Shown here: positions 19,369-27,592 of the stretch, piece after piece
How the letters are laid out: every line of letters starts with the position of its first letter
Numbering within the stretch: position 1 is the first letter of the stretch
Assembly (NCBI RefSeq): GCF_002742335.1
Contig: NZ_MDGR01000007.1
Span: 3,414,501 to 3,478,500 of the forward strand
Direction: 5' to 3'
DNA length: 64,000 nucleotides
Origin: Reichenbachiella sp. 5M10
GTDB taxonomy: Bacteria > Bacteroidota > Bacteroidia > Cytophagales > Cyclobacteriaceae
The notes under the pieces: generated by a model
What the model was told of the DNA's origin: nothing
Database searches by the model: none
The model's input: only the letters and a program-made list of their open reading frames with translations
Position numbers and translations under genes: made by a program

Positions 19369-20844
19369 TCAAGCGATATACTGCGGCAGCTCAAATGAAA
19401 AGCTAGTCCCTTGCCCCATACGGCTAGTCAGACGAATGGAAGAATCATGAATTTCCAAGATTCGCTTGACAATAGCCAACCCCAACCCCGTACTATTGTT
19501 GTCCAAAGACACGCGCTTGTCCCCAATATGATAGCGGTCAAACACAAACGGAATCTGATCTTCAGGTATACCCTTGCCTGTATCTGTGACTTTGATCTCT
19601 ATTTGCTCCTTTTTCTCGTTGATTTCCAATCGAATTTCTCCATTTGCTGGTGTAAACTTCACCGCATTGTCTATGAGATTTTGTAGTACTCGCTCGATCA
19701 ATCCTATATCAGCATAGACCATGAAGGACTTGCCCTTGTGTACAGGGATAATCTGAAGTCCCTTCTCCTCCAAGATCAATGTATACTTCTGAGAAATATC
19801 ATCGATGAGTTCATTGATGAAAAAAGCCTCTTTGACAGGTACTACTTGCTTGGCTTCCAACTTAGACAACTCAAACAGTTCCTCTACCAACTTTTTGAGT
19901 CGCTCTGTACCGTCGAGTGCTCTATCGAGATACTTTCGTTTTTCCTCGCCCGTCAACTGCTCGTCTTTGATGATGAGCGTCTCTATGAATCCATGTATCA
20001 CAGCCAATGGAGTCCTCAAATCATGAGATACATTCCCCACCAACTCACGTCGTAGATTTTCCATGGATTTCATGTTCTCAATATTTCCCACGATGGTGTC
20101 CGCCATCTCATTGAAAGACTCCGCGAGTTCATTGATCTCACCTCCTTTGGTCACCTCGATACGTGCACTCATTTCACCTCCTTGAAAACGCCTCACCGTA
20201 TCTATGACAATACTCAAGTTTCGAGTTATGAAGTAGATCGCTACTACTCCGATAATAAGTGCCGCCACGATTGTAATCAGACCATAGACCGACCCTAATC
20301 TGAGTACATAACTATCAAATAATTGAGCTCCTATACTGTCATACTCCTCGCTCGCCAAAATCACATAGACATACCCTAGGGCCTTGTCATTTTCTTCAAT
20401 TTTCGCTGCTGAAAACACCTTGGTTCTCCCCTCCATTCTTGGATCATCTCCCAGAATCATCGCCTCACAGCTAGGGTTTAGAAATTCATAAATTGGATCC
20501 AGTCCCACACGATCCAGTACTACTTTTTTGTAAGGTGCCACATAGTTTAGTATGACACCAGTCGTATCCAGCAGATACACTTCGATAGCTGGGTTGATAG
20601 CCATCATATGGTGCATGATGTCATCGGTTGCCTTTTCGTTCAATTTCCCACCGAGGAAGGGCTTCAACTCCGAACCGATATGTTGCGCTATTTCCGCGTT
20701 GAGCTTCTGATTCTTTTCTTGAAAATGCTTGTCGGCAACTTCTATCGCAAAGTAAAAATAAAGCCCAGACACACTGAGCAACAACAATAAAAAGATACCC
20801 GACAGCTTCAGAAACAGCCCTTTTGATATTCTCGCTTTTTTCAT
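19369..20844 (-). CDS. membrane sensor histidine kinase
   Basis: The ATG at 20844 avoids overlap with the upstream regulator gene; the longer form from 20877 would overlap it by 17 bp. The kinase (491 residues) has a first membrane helix (about 12-35), a periplasmic sensing region (about 36-180), a second helix (about 188-208), a HAMP linker, a HisKA domain with phospho-acceptor His274 in NVSHDLRTPLAVIHGF, and a HATPase_c domain with N, G1 (DTGKGIP) and G2 (STGLGLAIVKRI) boxes. It partners the OmpR-type regulator just upstream. The signal is unknown; the periplasmic part is not a recognised Cache or PAS domain by eye. Confidence 0.93.
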   Translation of the reverse strand: MKKARISKGLFLKLSGIFLLLLLSVSGLYFYFAIEVADKHFQEKNQKLNAEIAQHIGSELKPFLGGKLNEKATDDIMHHMMAINPAIEVYLLDTTGVILNYVAPYKKVVLDRVGLDPIYEFLNPSCEAMILGDDPRMEGRTKVFSAAKIEENDKALGYVYVILASEEYDSIGAQLFDSYVLRLGSVYGLITIVAALIIGVVAIYFITRNLSIVIDTVRRFQGGEMSARIEVTKGGEINELAESFNEMADTIVGNIENMKSMENLRRELVGNVSHDLRTPLAVIHGFIETLIIKDEQLTGEEKRKYLDRALDGTERLKKLVEELFELSKLEAKQVVPVKEAFFINELIDDISQKYTLILEEKGLQIIPVHKGKSFMVYADIGLIERVLQNLIDNAVKFTPANGEIRLEINEKKEQIEIKVTDTGKGIPEDQIPFVFDRYHIGDKRVSLDNNSTGLGLAIVKRILEIHDSSIRLTSRMGQGTSFSFELPQYIA

Positions 20845-20860
20845 AGTAAGTAATGTAGTG

Positions 20861-21574
20861 TTAACTGAGTTCATCATTGAATCGATAACCCACTCCCCAA
20901 GTCGTCAGGATATATTTTGGTTCGGTCATATCATCCTCTATTTTGGCACGAAGACGGTTGATATGAGAGTTGACCGTGTGCTCGTACCCGTTGAATTCAT
21001 ACCCCCAGACCAAAGAGAGCAATCGCTCTCGGCTGTAGCTCCTACCTGGGTGCTGAGCCAGTAGCAATAGCAAATCAAATTCTTTGGGTGTCAACTCTAG
21101 GCGAGACTCGTTTTTGAGCACCTTACGCTTCTCTGGATCTATGGTGATCCCCTCTCTCTCGATCATCTCATAATCAGCCTCTTGACTTGCAGAATTGAGC
21201 ATTTCTACTCGACGAAAGATCGCCTTGACCCTCGCCGTAAACTCTCGGATACTAAAAGGCTTGGTCAAGTAATCATCCGCCCCTGTCTCCAATCCAAGTA
21301 TCTTGTCTATCTCCTCGGACCGGGCGGTCAACATCAAAATCGGTGAAAAAATCTTGGCTGCTCGCAGCTCCCTGCAAATATCCAGCCCGTCTCGGCTAGG
21401 CAAGTTGATATCCAACACAATCAAATCATACGCTCCTTTCAGTGCCGTTTCCAACCCCAGCTCTCCATCATAGACCTGATCCACCTCAGCATGAAGATCT
21501 CTAAGATGAATGGTGAGAAGCTCTACGATGCTTTCGTCATCTTCTACAATCAGTACACGTTTATTCATTGGCAT
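20861..21574 (-). CDS. OmpR-family response regulator
   Basis: 237 residues (Met3 is an alternative start). Receiver domain 1-120 with acidic pocket EDD (11-13), phospho-acceptor Asp55 in VLDINLPSRDG, and the conserved Lys in DDYLTKPFSIREF. The C-terminal winged-helix DNA-binding domain (about 140-235) shows the typical LTPKEFDLLLLL, SRERLLSLVWGY and GVGYRF features. It is the first gene of the two-component pair, with the kinase starting 16 bp after its stop. Phosphorylation by the kinase should control DNA binding; targets are not visible. Confidence 0.95.
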   Translation of the reverse strand: MPMNKRVLIVEDDESIVELLTIHLRDLHAEVDQVYDGELGLETALKGAYDLIVLDINLPSRDGLDICRELRAAKIFSPILMLTARSEEIDKILGLETGADDYLTKPFSIREFTARVKAIFRRVEMLNSASQEADYEMIEREGITIDPEKRKVLKNESRLELTPKEFDLLLLLAQHPGRSYSRERLLSLVWGYEFNGYEHTVNSHINRLRAKIEDDMTEPKYILTTWGVGYRFNDELS

Positions 21575-21633
21575 AATGCGACAGGTTCATACGCTCAAAT
21601 AAAAGAGAAAAAGATCACGAAATGTTCACAAAC

Positions 21634-22197
21634 CTACAGTGTGGTAGAATCCAGCACCGCAAACCCGATCCACAAGAATAACTGTGCCACCATAAACACC
21701 TCATGCAGTAGCTTGTTTCTGAAATCACCAAAAATGAACATCAAATAGACTCCTGCATATATCATCAGTGGGATTTGCTCCTGTATAGTATACCCTGAGA
21801 AGTAAATATTTTGAGCAATACTGATGAGAATCGTCATTACAAAAATCGAATAGATCCATTTCCAGTTTTCTTGAAAATACACCTCCATATCAGTCTCTTG
21901 ACTCCTCGATCCAGTAGGAAACAGTAGCCTAGTCTCCACAAATAGCAAAATCGGAAAGCTCAACAAAGACAGCACGATAGGCAGGGTCCACTCCTCGATT
22001 TGTTTCGAATATTGATAGCTATACCACCAATCCTGTAGCGTTACCAAAAACACCACTGAGATCAACAAGGAATGTGCATAACTGAACTTAATCTTGTCAT
22101 AGTGAGCCACCATATCCGCCACTCCATTGAGCAGTTGTGTCATCCCTAGTCCCAAAATCAGAGTGATCATTACTACTACATATTCGAAAGGTTCCAT
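21634..22197 (-). CDS. integral membrane protein of unknown function
   Basis: The frame opens at 22263, but the upstream part would read through a terminator hairpin, so ATG 22197 (MEPFEYVVVMITLILGLG) is preferred, giving 187 residues. Five or six hydrophobic helices are visible (starts near residues 5, 43, 71, 112, 140 and 164), with a short charged loop between. No catalytic or binding motif is recognised. It lies between the M1 peptidase gene and the two-component pair. The sequence resembles conserved hypothetical membrane proteins of Bacteroidota. Confidence 0.6.
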   Translation of the reverse strand: MEPFEYVVVMITLILGLGMTQLLNGVADMVAHYDKIKFSYAHSLLISVVFLVTLQDWWYSYQYSKQIEEWTLPIVLSLLSFPILLFVETRLLFPTGSRSQETDMEVYFQENWKWIYSIFVMTILISIAQNIYFSGYTIQEQIPLMIYAGVYLMFIFGDFRNKLLHEVFMVAQLFLWIGFAVLDSTTL

Positions 22198-22230
22198 AAA
22201 CTTCTTATTTTGTACAAGGACTAAAACAAA

Positions 22231-22260
22231 GAAACCTCTGAGATAATTCCCAGAGGTTTC
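22231..22260 (-). terminator. terminator of the M1 peptidase gene
   Basis: Perfect 10-bp stem (22231-22240 and 22251-22260) with a 10-nt loop; reading leftward it is followed by TTTGTTTT. It lies 22 bp after the stop of the peptidase gene at 22282. Confidence 0.8.
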
Positions 22261-22281
22261 CATTCTATTTCAAAACAAGAT

Positions 22282-24501
22282 TTACTTGCCTGACTTGAAC
22301 TCGTCAAATTCTGAAGCAGTTTCAACTCTAGGGAAGACGTTGTCTTCCACATTGGTATCGGCTGTTTCTTCGTTCGGATCGATCACGATATTGGTGACTT
22401 CCTTGTCTTTGATGAAGACCTTTTTTACCTCATTCTCGTTCATTCTCCAAATTTCTGCTGGGATATACTCCGTTTCTGTCGTGCCGTCTGCATACGTCCA
22501 CTCCACAATCAATGGCGTCACCAAGCCGCCTTTGTTGGTAAATGTCAACTCGTAGAAATTCTTATTTTCATTGGCCAATTTGACCGCTGCATCATCGACT
22601 CTATTGAGAAACTCAAAGTAGCTCTTGTCTTCGGTGTTTTTAAACTCAAAGATCTCCGCTTCCTCTGCAAACTCAAACACTTTCTCATCCGAAGCACCCT
22701 CAGACACTTTCTTGTCCTTCTTTCCTTTCTTTGGCTTGTTCTCTACAGTAGCTTCTGGCACACCCATCTTGTACCAAGTGACCTTGTCCAAAGACACATC
22801 CACATGATCCGTAGAGTAGAACCACCCCTTCCAGAACCAGTCCAAATCAACCGCAGAAGCATCCTCCATCGAACGGAAGAAATCCGCTGGGCTCGGGTGC
22901 TTGAAAGCCCATCTTTCCGCATAGGTCTTGAATGCATAATCAAACAACTCTGGGCCCATAACTGTCTCCCTCAACACGCTAAGTGCTGCTGCTGGCTTTC
23001 CGTAAGCATTGTTGCCAAACTGGATGATCTGCTCAGAGTTGGTCATGATCGGACGAATGAACATCTTGTCGCCTTTCATGTAATCGACAATCAATTTTGC
23101 CTCACCTCTACGCAATGGCTTCTCTGGATAGTATGCCTTTTCTGTCAAAGATTGCACAAAAGTATTCAACCCTTCGTCCATCCATGTCCACTGTCTCTCG
23201 TCTGAATTGATGATCATCGGGAAGAAGTTGTGTCCCACCTCGTGGATGATTACCCCGATCATTCCCCACTTCTTATTGTCCGAGTACTCTCCGTTTTCGT
23301 CTGGTCTACCATAGTTGAAACAGATCATCGGGTATTCCATACCGATCGCTGCAGTATGCACAGAAATTGCAACAGGGTACGGGTATTCCACCGTGTGCTT
23401 CGAATACGTAATCAACGTATTGACTACCGCTTTCGTAGACTCCTTTTCCCAAAGTGGGTTACCTTCTTTCGGGTAGTAAGACATCGCCAGTGGCGTCTTG
23501 TCGCCAATCTTCACTGCCTGAGCATCCCAGATAAACTTCTTGGACGCTGCGAAAGCAAAATCTCTCACATTTTCAGCTTTGAAACTCCACGTTCTTGTTT
23601 CGCTCGTTTTGTTCTTTTCCTTCTCGATCGCTTCCTCTTGGGTCACGATGATGACTGGAGCATCAAATGACTTCTTGGCTTGCTGAAACCTCTTGAGCTC
23701 TGTAGCTGTCAAGACATCCTTGGCATTTTGCAAAGAACCAGTTGCTCCTACGATAAAGTCCGAAGGGACAGTCAAGTTCACTTCATAGTCGCCAAACTCC
23801 AAAGCAAACTCTCCTCTACCCAAAAACTGCTTGTTTTGCCATCCTTCTACATCATCGTACACGGCCAATCTTGGAAACCACTGTGCGATCGTATAGAGGT
23901 AGTTGTCATCTGCTGGGAAGTACTCGAAACCCGAGCGACCACCCATATTGAGTCTGTCCTGCACGATGTACGACCAATCGATCTTGAAAGTCACACTCTC
24001 GCCTGACGCCAAGGCCTCTGGCAAGTCTACTCTCATCATCGTCTTGTTGATAGTATAGCTGAGCGCTGCATCCTGAGCATCCTTCACCGCACTGATCTTG
24101 AAACCTCCATCGTAGTTATAATCATTCGTCAACTTCTGAAGAGACTTTCCATTCATTTCCTCCTTCATTTTCGTGGCTTCCACCAATGGAGTATCCGAAT
24201 CCTTGGCTCTCATGTTTTGATCCAACTGCACCCAGAGATAACCGAGTTGATCTGGAGAGTTGTTGGTATAGGTGATCGTCTCACTTCCTACGATTTTATG
24301 GTCCTCGTCTGTCAATTGCACATCGATGACATAGTCCACTTTCTGTTGCCAATAATCAACCCCAGGTGCTCCAGAAGCTGTCCTGTATTGATTGGGTGTA
24401 GGCAGAGTAGTGCCTAACTGTTCGAATTTCTGCTCCCAAACACCTTGTGCCTGTGTCAACAAAGGCATCAATGCAAGAGCAAACATCATTATTCTCTTCA
24501 T
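22282..24501 (-). CDS. secreted M1-family zinc metallopeptidase
   Basis: 739 residues with a signal peptide (MKRIMMFALALMPLLTQAQ). The M1 zinc site is intact: His420-Glu421-x-x-His424 (HEVGH) with third ligand Glu443 in WMDEGLNTF. The substrate-binding exopeptidase motif is the variant GMEYP (387-391), which keeps the key Glu that binds the free amino terminus. N-terminal residues 50-270 form the saddle-like beta domain. The C-terminal part (about 570-720) is Lys/Glu-rich. The protein probably trims peptides in the periplasm or outside the cell. It is transcribed alone and ends at a hairpin terminator. Confidence 0.93.
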   Translation of the reverse strand: MKRIMMFALALMPLLTQAQGVWEQKFEQLGTTLPTPNQYRTASGAPGVDYWQQKVDYVIDVQLTDEDHKIVGSETITYTNNSPDQLGYLWVQLDQNMRAKDSDTPLVEATKMKEEMNGKSLQKLTNDYNYDGGFKISAVKDAQDAALSYTINKTMMRVDLPEALASGESVTFKIDWSYIVQDRLNMGGRSGFEYFPADDNYLYTIAQWFPRLAVYDDVEGWQNKQFLGRGEFALEFGDYEVNLTVPSDFIVGATGSLQNAKDVLTATELKRFQQAKKSFDAPVIIVTQEEAIEKEKNKTSETRTWSFKAENVRDFAFAASKKFIWDAQAVKIGDKTPLAMSYYPKEGNPLWEKESTKAVVNTLITYSKHTVEYPYPVAISVHTAAIGMEYPMICFNYGRPDENGEYSDNKKWGMIGVIIHEVGHNFFPMIINSDERQWTWMDEGLNTFVQSLTEKAYYPEKPLRRGEAKLIVDYMKGDKMFIRPIMTNSEQIIQFGNNAYGKPAAALSVLRETVMGPELFDYAFKTYAERWAFKHPSPADFFRSMEDASAVDLDWFWKGWFYSTDHVDVSLDKVTWYKMGVPEATVENKPKKGKKDKKVSEGASDEKVFEFAEEAEIFEFKNTEDKSYFEFLNRVDDAAVKLANENKNFYELTFTNKGGLVTPLIVEWTYADGTTETEYIPAEIWRMNENEVKKVFIKDKEVTNIVIDPNEETADTNVEDNVFPRVETASEFDEFKSGK

Positions 24502-24562
24502 AAGTATTAGAATTTATTTAAGTAGAATCCTCGGTGCTACGCACCTAAAAATTGTTGTTTAG

Positions 24563-25147
24563 TTACCAAAATCTCGTCTCAATCATCAAAATCACAGCAA
24601 TCCCTGCCACCGCAGACGAAATCGCCAATATCCAATCTCTTCTCGCGATATGAAAGAAAAAATGAAGCACAGCCGCAATCCCCATAAATATCGAAACGAT
24701 CAAAATCTGACCTGCTTCCAAGCCAACATTGAATGCAAAAAGTTGCCCCAGAATCTCCGTCTCATTGCCCAATAGTGCTTTCAGATAGTTGGAAAAACCC
24801 AACCCGTGAATAAGCCCAAAAAACAACGCAAAGAAATAATTGGTGCGAGAGGCTTTGTGATGAAAATCCGTATTTCGCTTTCGAATATTACCTACGGCAG
24901 TGATAAAAATCGTCACCGGAATCAAAAACTCGACTACCGCAGAGTTCACAGAAATCCAATCCAGCGTCACCAGTGCCAAAGTCAACGAATGGCCAATCGT
25001 GAAAGCCGTCACAAGCACGAGTACTTTTTTCCACTCCGCAATCTGATAGATCGTACACAGCGCTATCACAAACAAAATATGATCATAGGCCGTGATATCC
25101 ATGATATGCTCTCTTCCTAATTCAAAATACAACTGAAAATCCGTCAT
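24563..25147 (-). CDS. HupE/UreJ-like membrane protein
   Basis: 194 residues with about six membrane helices. The HupE/UreJ-type features are visible: GxxHIMDITAYDHILFV at the start of helix 1, FTIGHSLTLAL in helix 2, FFGLIHGLGFSNYL in helix 4, and the His residues in these that may hold a metal ion. Related proteins import nickel or cobalt for hydrogenase and urease, but no such enzymes are in the window, and many Bacteroidota copies stand beside DUF6702 proteins. That neighbour occurs here, divergently at 25250. The transported ion is unknown. Confidence 0.75.
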   Translation of the reverse strand: MTDFQLYFELGREHIMDITAYDHILFVIALCTIYQIAEWKKVLVLVTAFTIGHSLTLALVTLDWISVNSAVVEFLIPVTIFITAVGNIRKRNTDFHHKASRTNYFFALFFGLIHGLGFSNYLKALLGNETEILGQLFAFNVGLEAGQILIVSIFMGIAAVLHFFFHIARRDWILAISSAVAGIAVILMIETRFW

Positions 25148-25249
25148 CTCTATCCTTTCACCGTTTGTATAAATTCACTCACGTCCCACAGAAGTTTCCT
25201 TACTTTTGCTACCACGTCAATTGTAAACATAGTTTTAAAATCAGAAATC

Positions 25250-25744
25250 ATGACAATCTATTCCTTTGTGTTGCTAATAAATTATATGAGCGGTATGATG
25301 CTGCATGATTTCCATGTATCGGTCACCAAACTAGAACATGACACCAATTCTCAGTCCCTCGAAATCAGCCAACGTATCTTCATAGACGACCTAGAACAGG
25401 CGCTCACACGCTTTGATACAGCGCAATCTTACAATTTTGCCACGGTAGAGGATTTCACTACAGTCAACCCTCTCATAGAGCGATACATGATGGATCATTT
25501 TCAAATCTGGGTCAACGAAAAAGAAGTCGCTCTAGACTATCTCGGATCTAAAGTTGATGGAGATGTCCTGGTCTGCTTCATCGAGGTTCCCAAAGTCAAA
25601 AAGCTCAAATCGCTATCCGTAAAAAACACGGTACTATTTGAACTATTCTCAGACCAAATCAACCTCGTGCATGTCAAAACCCCTGACGGTAATAAAAGTC
25701 TAAAATTGGACACAAAATCCCCCAAAGATCAACTGATTTATTAA
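25250..25744 (+). CDS. DUF6702-like exported protein
   Basis: 164 residues with a short hydrophobic N-terminus (MTIYSFVLLINYMSG) that may act as signal. The body has the pattern of DUF6702 proteins: MMLHDFHVSVTKLEHD, SLEISQRIFIDDLEQAL, then the strand FQIWVNEKEVALDYLG. Such proteins are commonly encoded next to HupE/UreJ-like genes, as seen here across a 100-bp divergent gap. A TACTTTTG at 25201-25208 fits a -7 promoter box, without a clear -33 partner. Function unknown; a metal-related or membrane-accessory role is inferred from context only. Confidence 0.62.
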   Translation: MTIYSFVLLINYMSGMMLHDFHVSVTKLEHDTNSQSLEISQRIFIDDLEQALTRFDTAQSYNFATVEDFTTVNPLIERYMMDHFQIWVNEKEVALDYLGSKVDGDVLVCFIEVPKVKKLKSLSVKNTVLFELFSDQINLVHVKTPDGNKSLKLDTKSPKDQLIY

Positions 25745-25754
25745 GTCAGAGTCG

Positions 25755-25835
25755 AAACCCTCCAAGGGTTTAGCCCCCCATAATATCAAGGCTATCGATC
25801 ATGCTCTGCTTTATTAAAACCCTGCCCTTGGAGGG
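25755..25835. repeat. inverted-repeat element between convergent genes
   Basis: A 7-bp hairpin AAACCCT/AGGGTTT (25755-25771, 3-nt loop) contains the 11-mer CCCTCCAAGGG (25758-25768), whose exact reverse complement is at 25825-25835, about 56 bp away. AAACCCT recurs at 25818-25824. It may act as a terminator between the converging genes or be a REP-like repeat. Confidence 0.5.
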
Positions 25836-25927
25836 ATTGCAACTATTCTGATCCTTGGCCTGTGGCACACACCTTTTTTGCCATTTCTCGGCTGCATGGG
25901 AAAATGACAATTAACTCATTTCCTTTC

Positions 25928-26482
25928 TCATCTATCAGAATAACCCGTATACAGCACCTCCTGCCATTGCTTAGACTCGTTTTTCAACAGCGTAAAGCCT
26001 GCTACTGTCATTTTGGTTTGGAAGTTGCGCTGCGAATAATCCTCCATCACCTGAGGAAAAAGTGTCTTTTTGAGATCCCTAAAAGCAATCGTCATATGCG
26101 GATGAAAGCCCATATCCTTGTAGGTTGCATTGAAGACATTGAGCTCGCGACGGATATGATCGCACAGGCTCTTTTGTAATTCCCTCAGCGCTTCGTTTTC
26201 GTCGACTTTGACGTAGACTACCCTAGGTGGAAAAAAATCAAACCCATCCAAACTCAACTCTATCGGATAGTGATCAAACGAAAAAGAACGCATCACCTCC
26301 AGCAGCTGATCCTCTCGGTCGTCTCGCCATTGAAACGGCATGTGCAACGTGATGTGGGGCGGAGACTTCAAAGCCGCCTTGGATCCATAGCGCTCGGCCG
26401 CTTCTAACTTGAACTCATGCACCTGCTCGCGCACGGGCTCATCCGGCACTATCGCCACAAAATACAGATTCTTTTTAGCCAT
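25928..26482 (-). CDS. 2H phosphoesterase / 2'-5' RNA ligase-like protein
   Basis: 184 residues with two H-x-T/S-like motifs in the right places: PHITLHMPFQ (about 42-46) and FHPHMTIAF (about 126-131), the signature of the 2H phosphoesterase fold (LigT/ThpR). These enzymes act on cyclic phosphates or 2',5' RNA bonds. The gene overlaps the upstream radical SAM gene by 8 bp, so the two are translationally coupled, which is suggestive for a shared RNA or nucleotide substrate. The Arg and Lys-rich C-terminus is not informative. The real substrate is unknown. Confidence 0.83.
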   Translation of the reverse strand: MAKKNLYFVAIVPDEPVREQVHEFKLEAAERYGSKAALKSPPHITLHMPFQWRDDREDQLLEVMRSFSFDHYPIELSLDGFDFFPPRVVYVKVDENEALRELQKSLCDHIRRELNVFNATYKDMGFHPHMTIAFRDLKKTLFPQVMEDYSQRNFQTKMTVAGFTLLKNESKQWQEVLYTGYSDR

Positions 26483-27503
26483 CGGTCAGCGATACTTTTA
26501 AACCCTCACTACAATTTTGACAAATATCAATATTAGAACGAGACTGTAAAATGCTCTTTCGAAAATTTGTATACTTTTCGTTCGTCCAAATTTCCTTCAT
26601 CGCCTGTTGTGACAAATCTCCCAGTTGATGTTTGGCGTCTTTGTCAAAACAGCAGGGCACGACCTTGCCGTCCCAAGTCACCACACAGCCTTGCCACATC
26701 TTCCAGCACTCATTGAGCAGTGGATTCTTCAACTCGAATTTCCCCAAGGCATTTTTGCGATATCGTGAGTACTTGGAGTTTTCGGGAATCAAATCTGACC
26801 CATTTTCATAGTCATAGATCTGAGCCGTCTTGAACTGTATTTCATTGACGCCAATATCCTTGGCGAGTTGTTTTGCTTCGTCGATTTGATGCTCATTGGG
26901 TCCTACGACCAAAAACTGAAAGATCAAATGAGGCGTCTTGCTTTTGAGCTCCCGCTTCCATTTGACCATGTTTCGCGCACCTGCCAGCACCTTGTCCAGC
27001 GAACCACCCACACGGTAGCTGTGGTACGTATCCTGTGTCGTCCCATCTACCGATATAATCAGTCGATCGAGCCCCGACCGCACCGTTGCTTCGGCCTGTT
27101 TGTCATCCAAATAATGCGCATTGGTACTCGTCGCAGTATAGATACGACGATCACTCGCGTAGCGCACCATATCCAAAAACTGCCGATGCAGGTAGGGTTC
27201 TCCTTGGAAATAAAAGGTCAGATAAATCAAATGTGCCTTCATCTCCTCAATCGAACGCTCAAACAACTGCTGCTCCAGCATCCCTGTCGGCCGTGTAAAT
27301 GACCGCAAACCACTCGGGCACTCCGGACATCGCAAATTGCAAGAAGTCGTCGGCTCGATCGCAATACTCAGTGGCAAACCTGGAGCCACATAACCTCTAC
27401 CTCCCTTGCTATGGCGATAGCTCTTCCATACCTGATAGGCATTGCGCAGTTTGTGGCCGTCCAGCTTCGAGAGCAGGTTGATATGATCGTATAGTTGTGT
27501 CAC
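26475..27503 (-). CDS. radical SAM/SPASM domain protein
   Basis: 342 residues. The radical SAM 4Fe-4S site is Cys55-x3-Cys59-x2-Cys62 (TTSCNLRCPEC), followed by the GGE-like region (YFQGEPYLH). A C-terminal SPASM-type region has Cys residues (CWKMWQGC, VVPCCFDKD, ICQNC) that would hold an auxiliary cluster. Such enzymes modify peptides or other substrates through radical chemistry. No precursor peptide gene was found nearby, and the only partner is the overlapping 2H phosphoesterase gene. The start at ATG 27503 is supported by the helical pre-domain that precedes the first cluster. Confidence 0.92.
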   Translation of the reverse strand: MTQLYDHINLLSKLDGHKLRNAYQVWKSYRHSKGGRGYVAPGLPLSIAIEPTTSCNLRCPECPSGLRSFTRPTGMLEQQLFERSIEEMKAHLIYLTFYFQGEPYLHRQFLDMVRYASDRRIYTATSTNAHYLDDKQAEATVRSGLDRLIISVDGTTQDTYHSYRVGGSLDKVLAGARNMVKWKRELKSKTPHLIFQFLVVGPNEHQIDEAKQLAKDIGVNEIQFKTAQIYDYENGSDLIPENSKYSRYRKNALGKFELKNPLLNECWKMWQGCVVTWDGKVVPCCFDKDAKHQLGDLSQQAMKEIWTNEKYTNFRKSILQSRSNIDICQNCSEGLKVSLTDG

Positions 27504-27592
27504 CTTTGGGAGAAAGCCTGCATTTTAGTCCATCTAAAATTTGATTCAAAAAAAGCGACAAGTTAATTTACCCTTTCAAGACACACAGACAC

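Noticed and set aside
22804-23670. long plus-strand frames
   Set aside because: They are antisense to the M1 peptidase gene, which has a complete zinc site.
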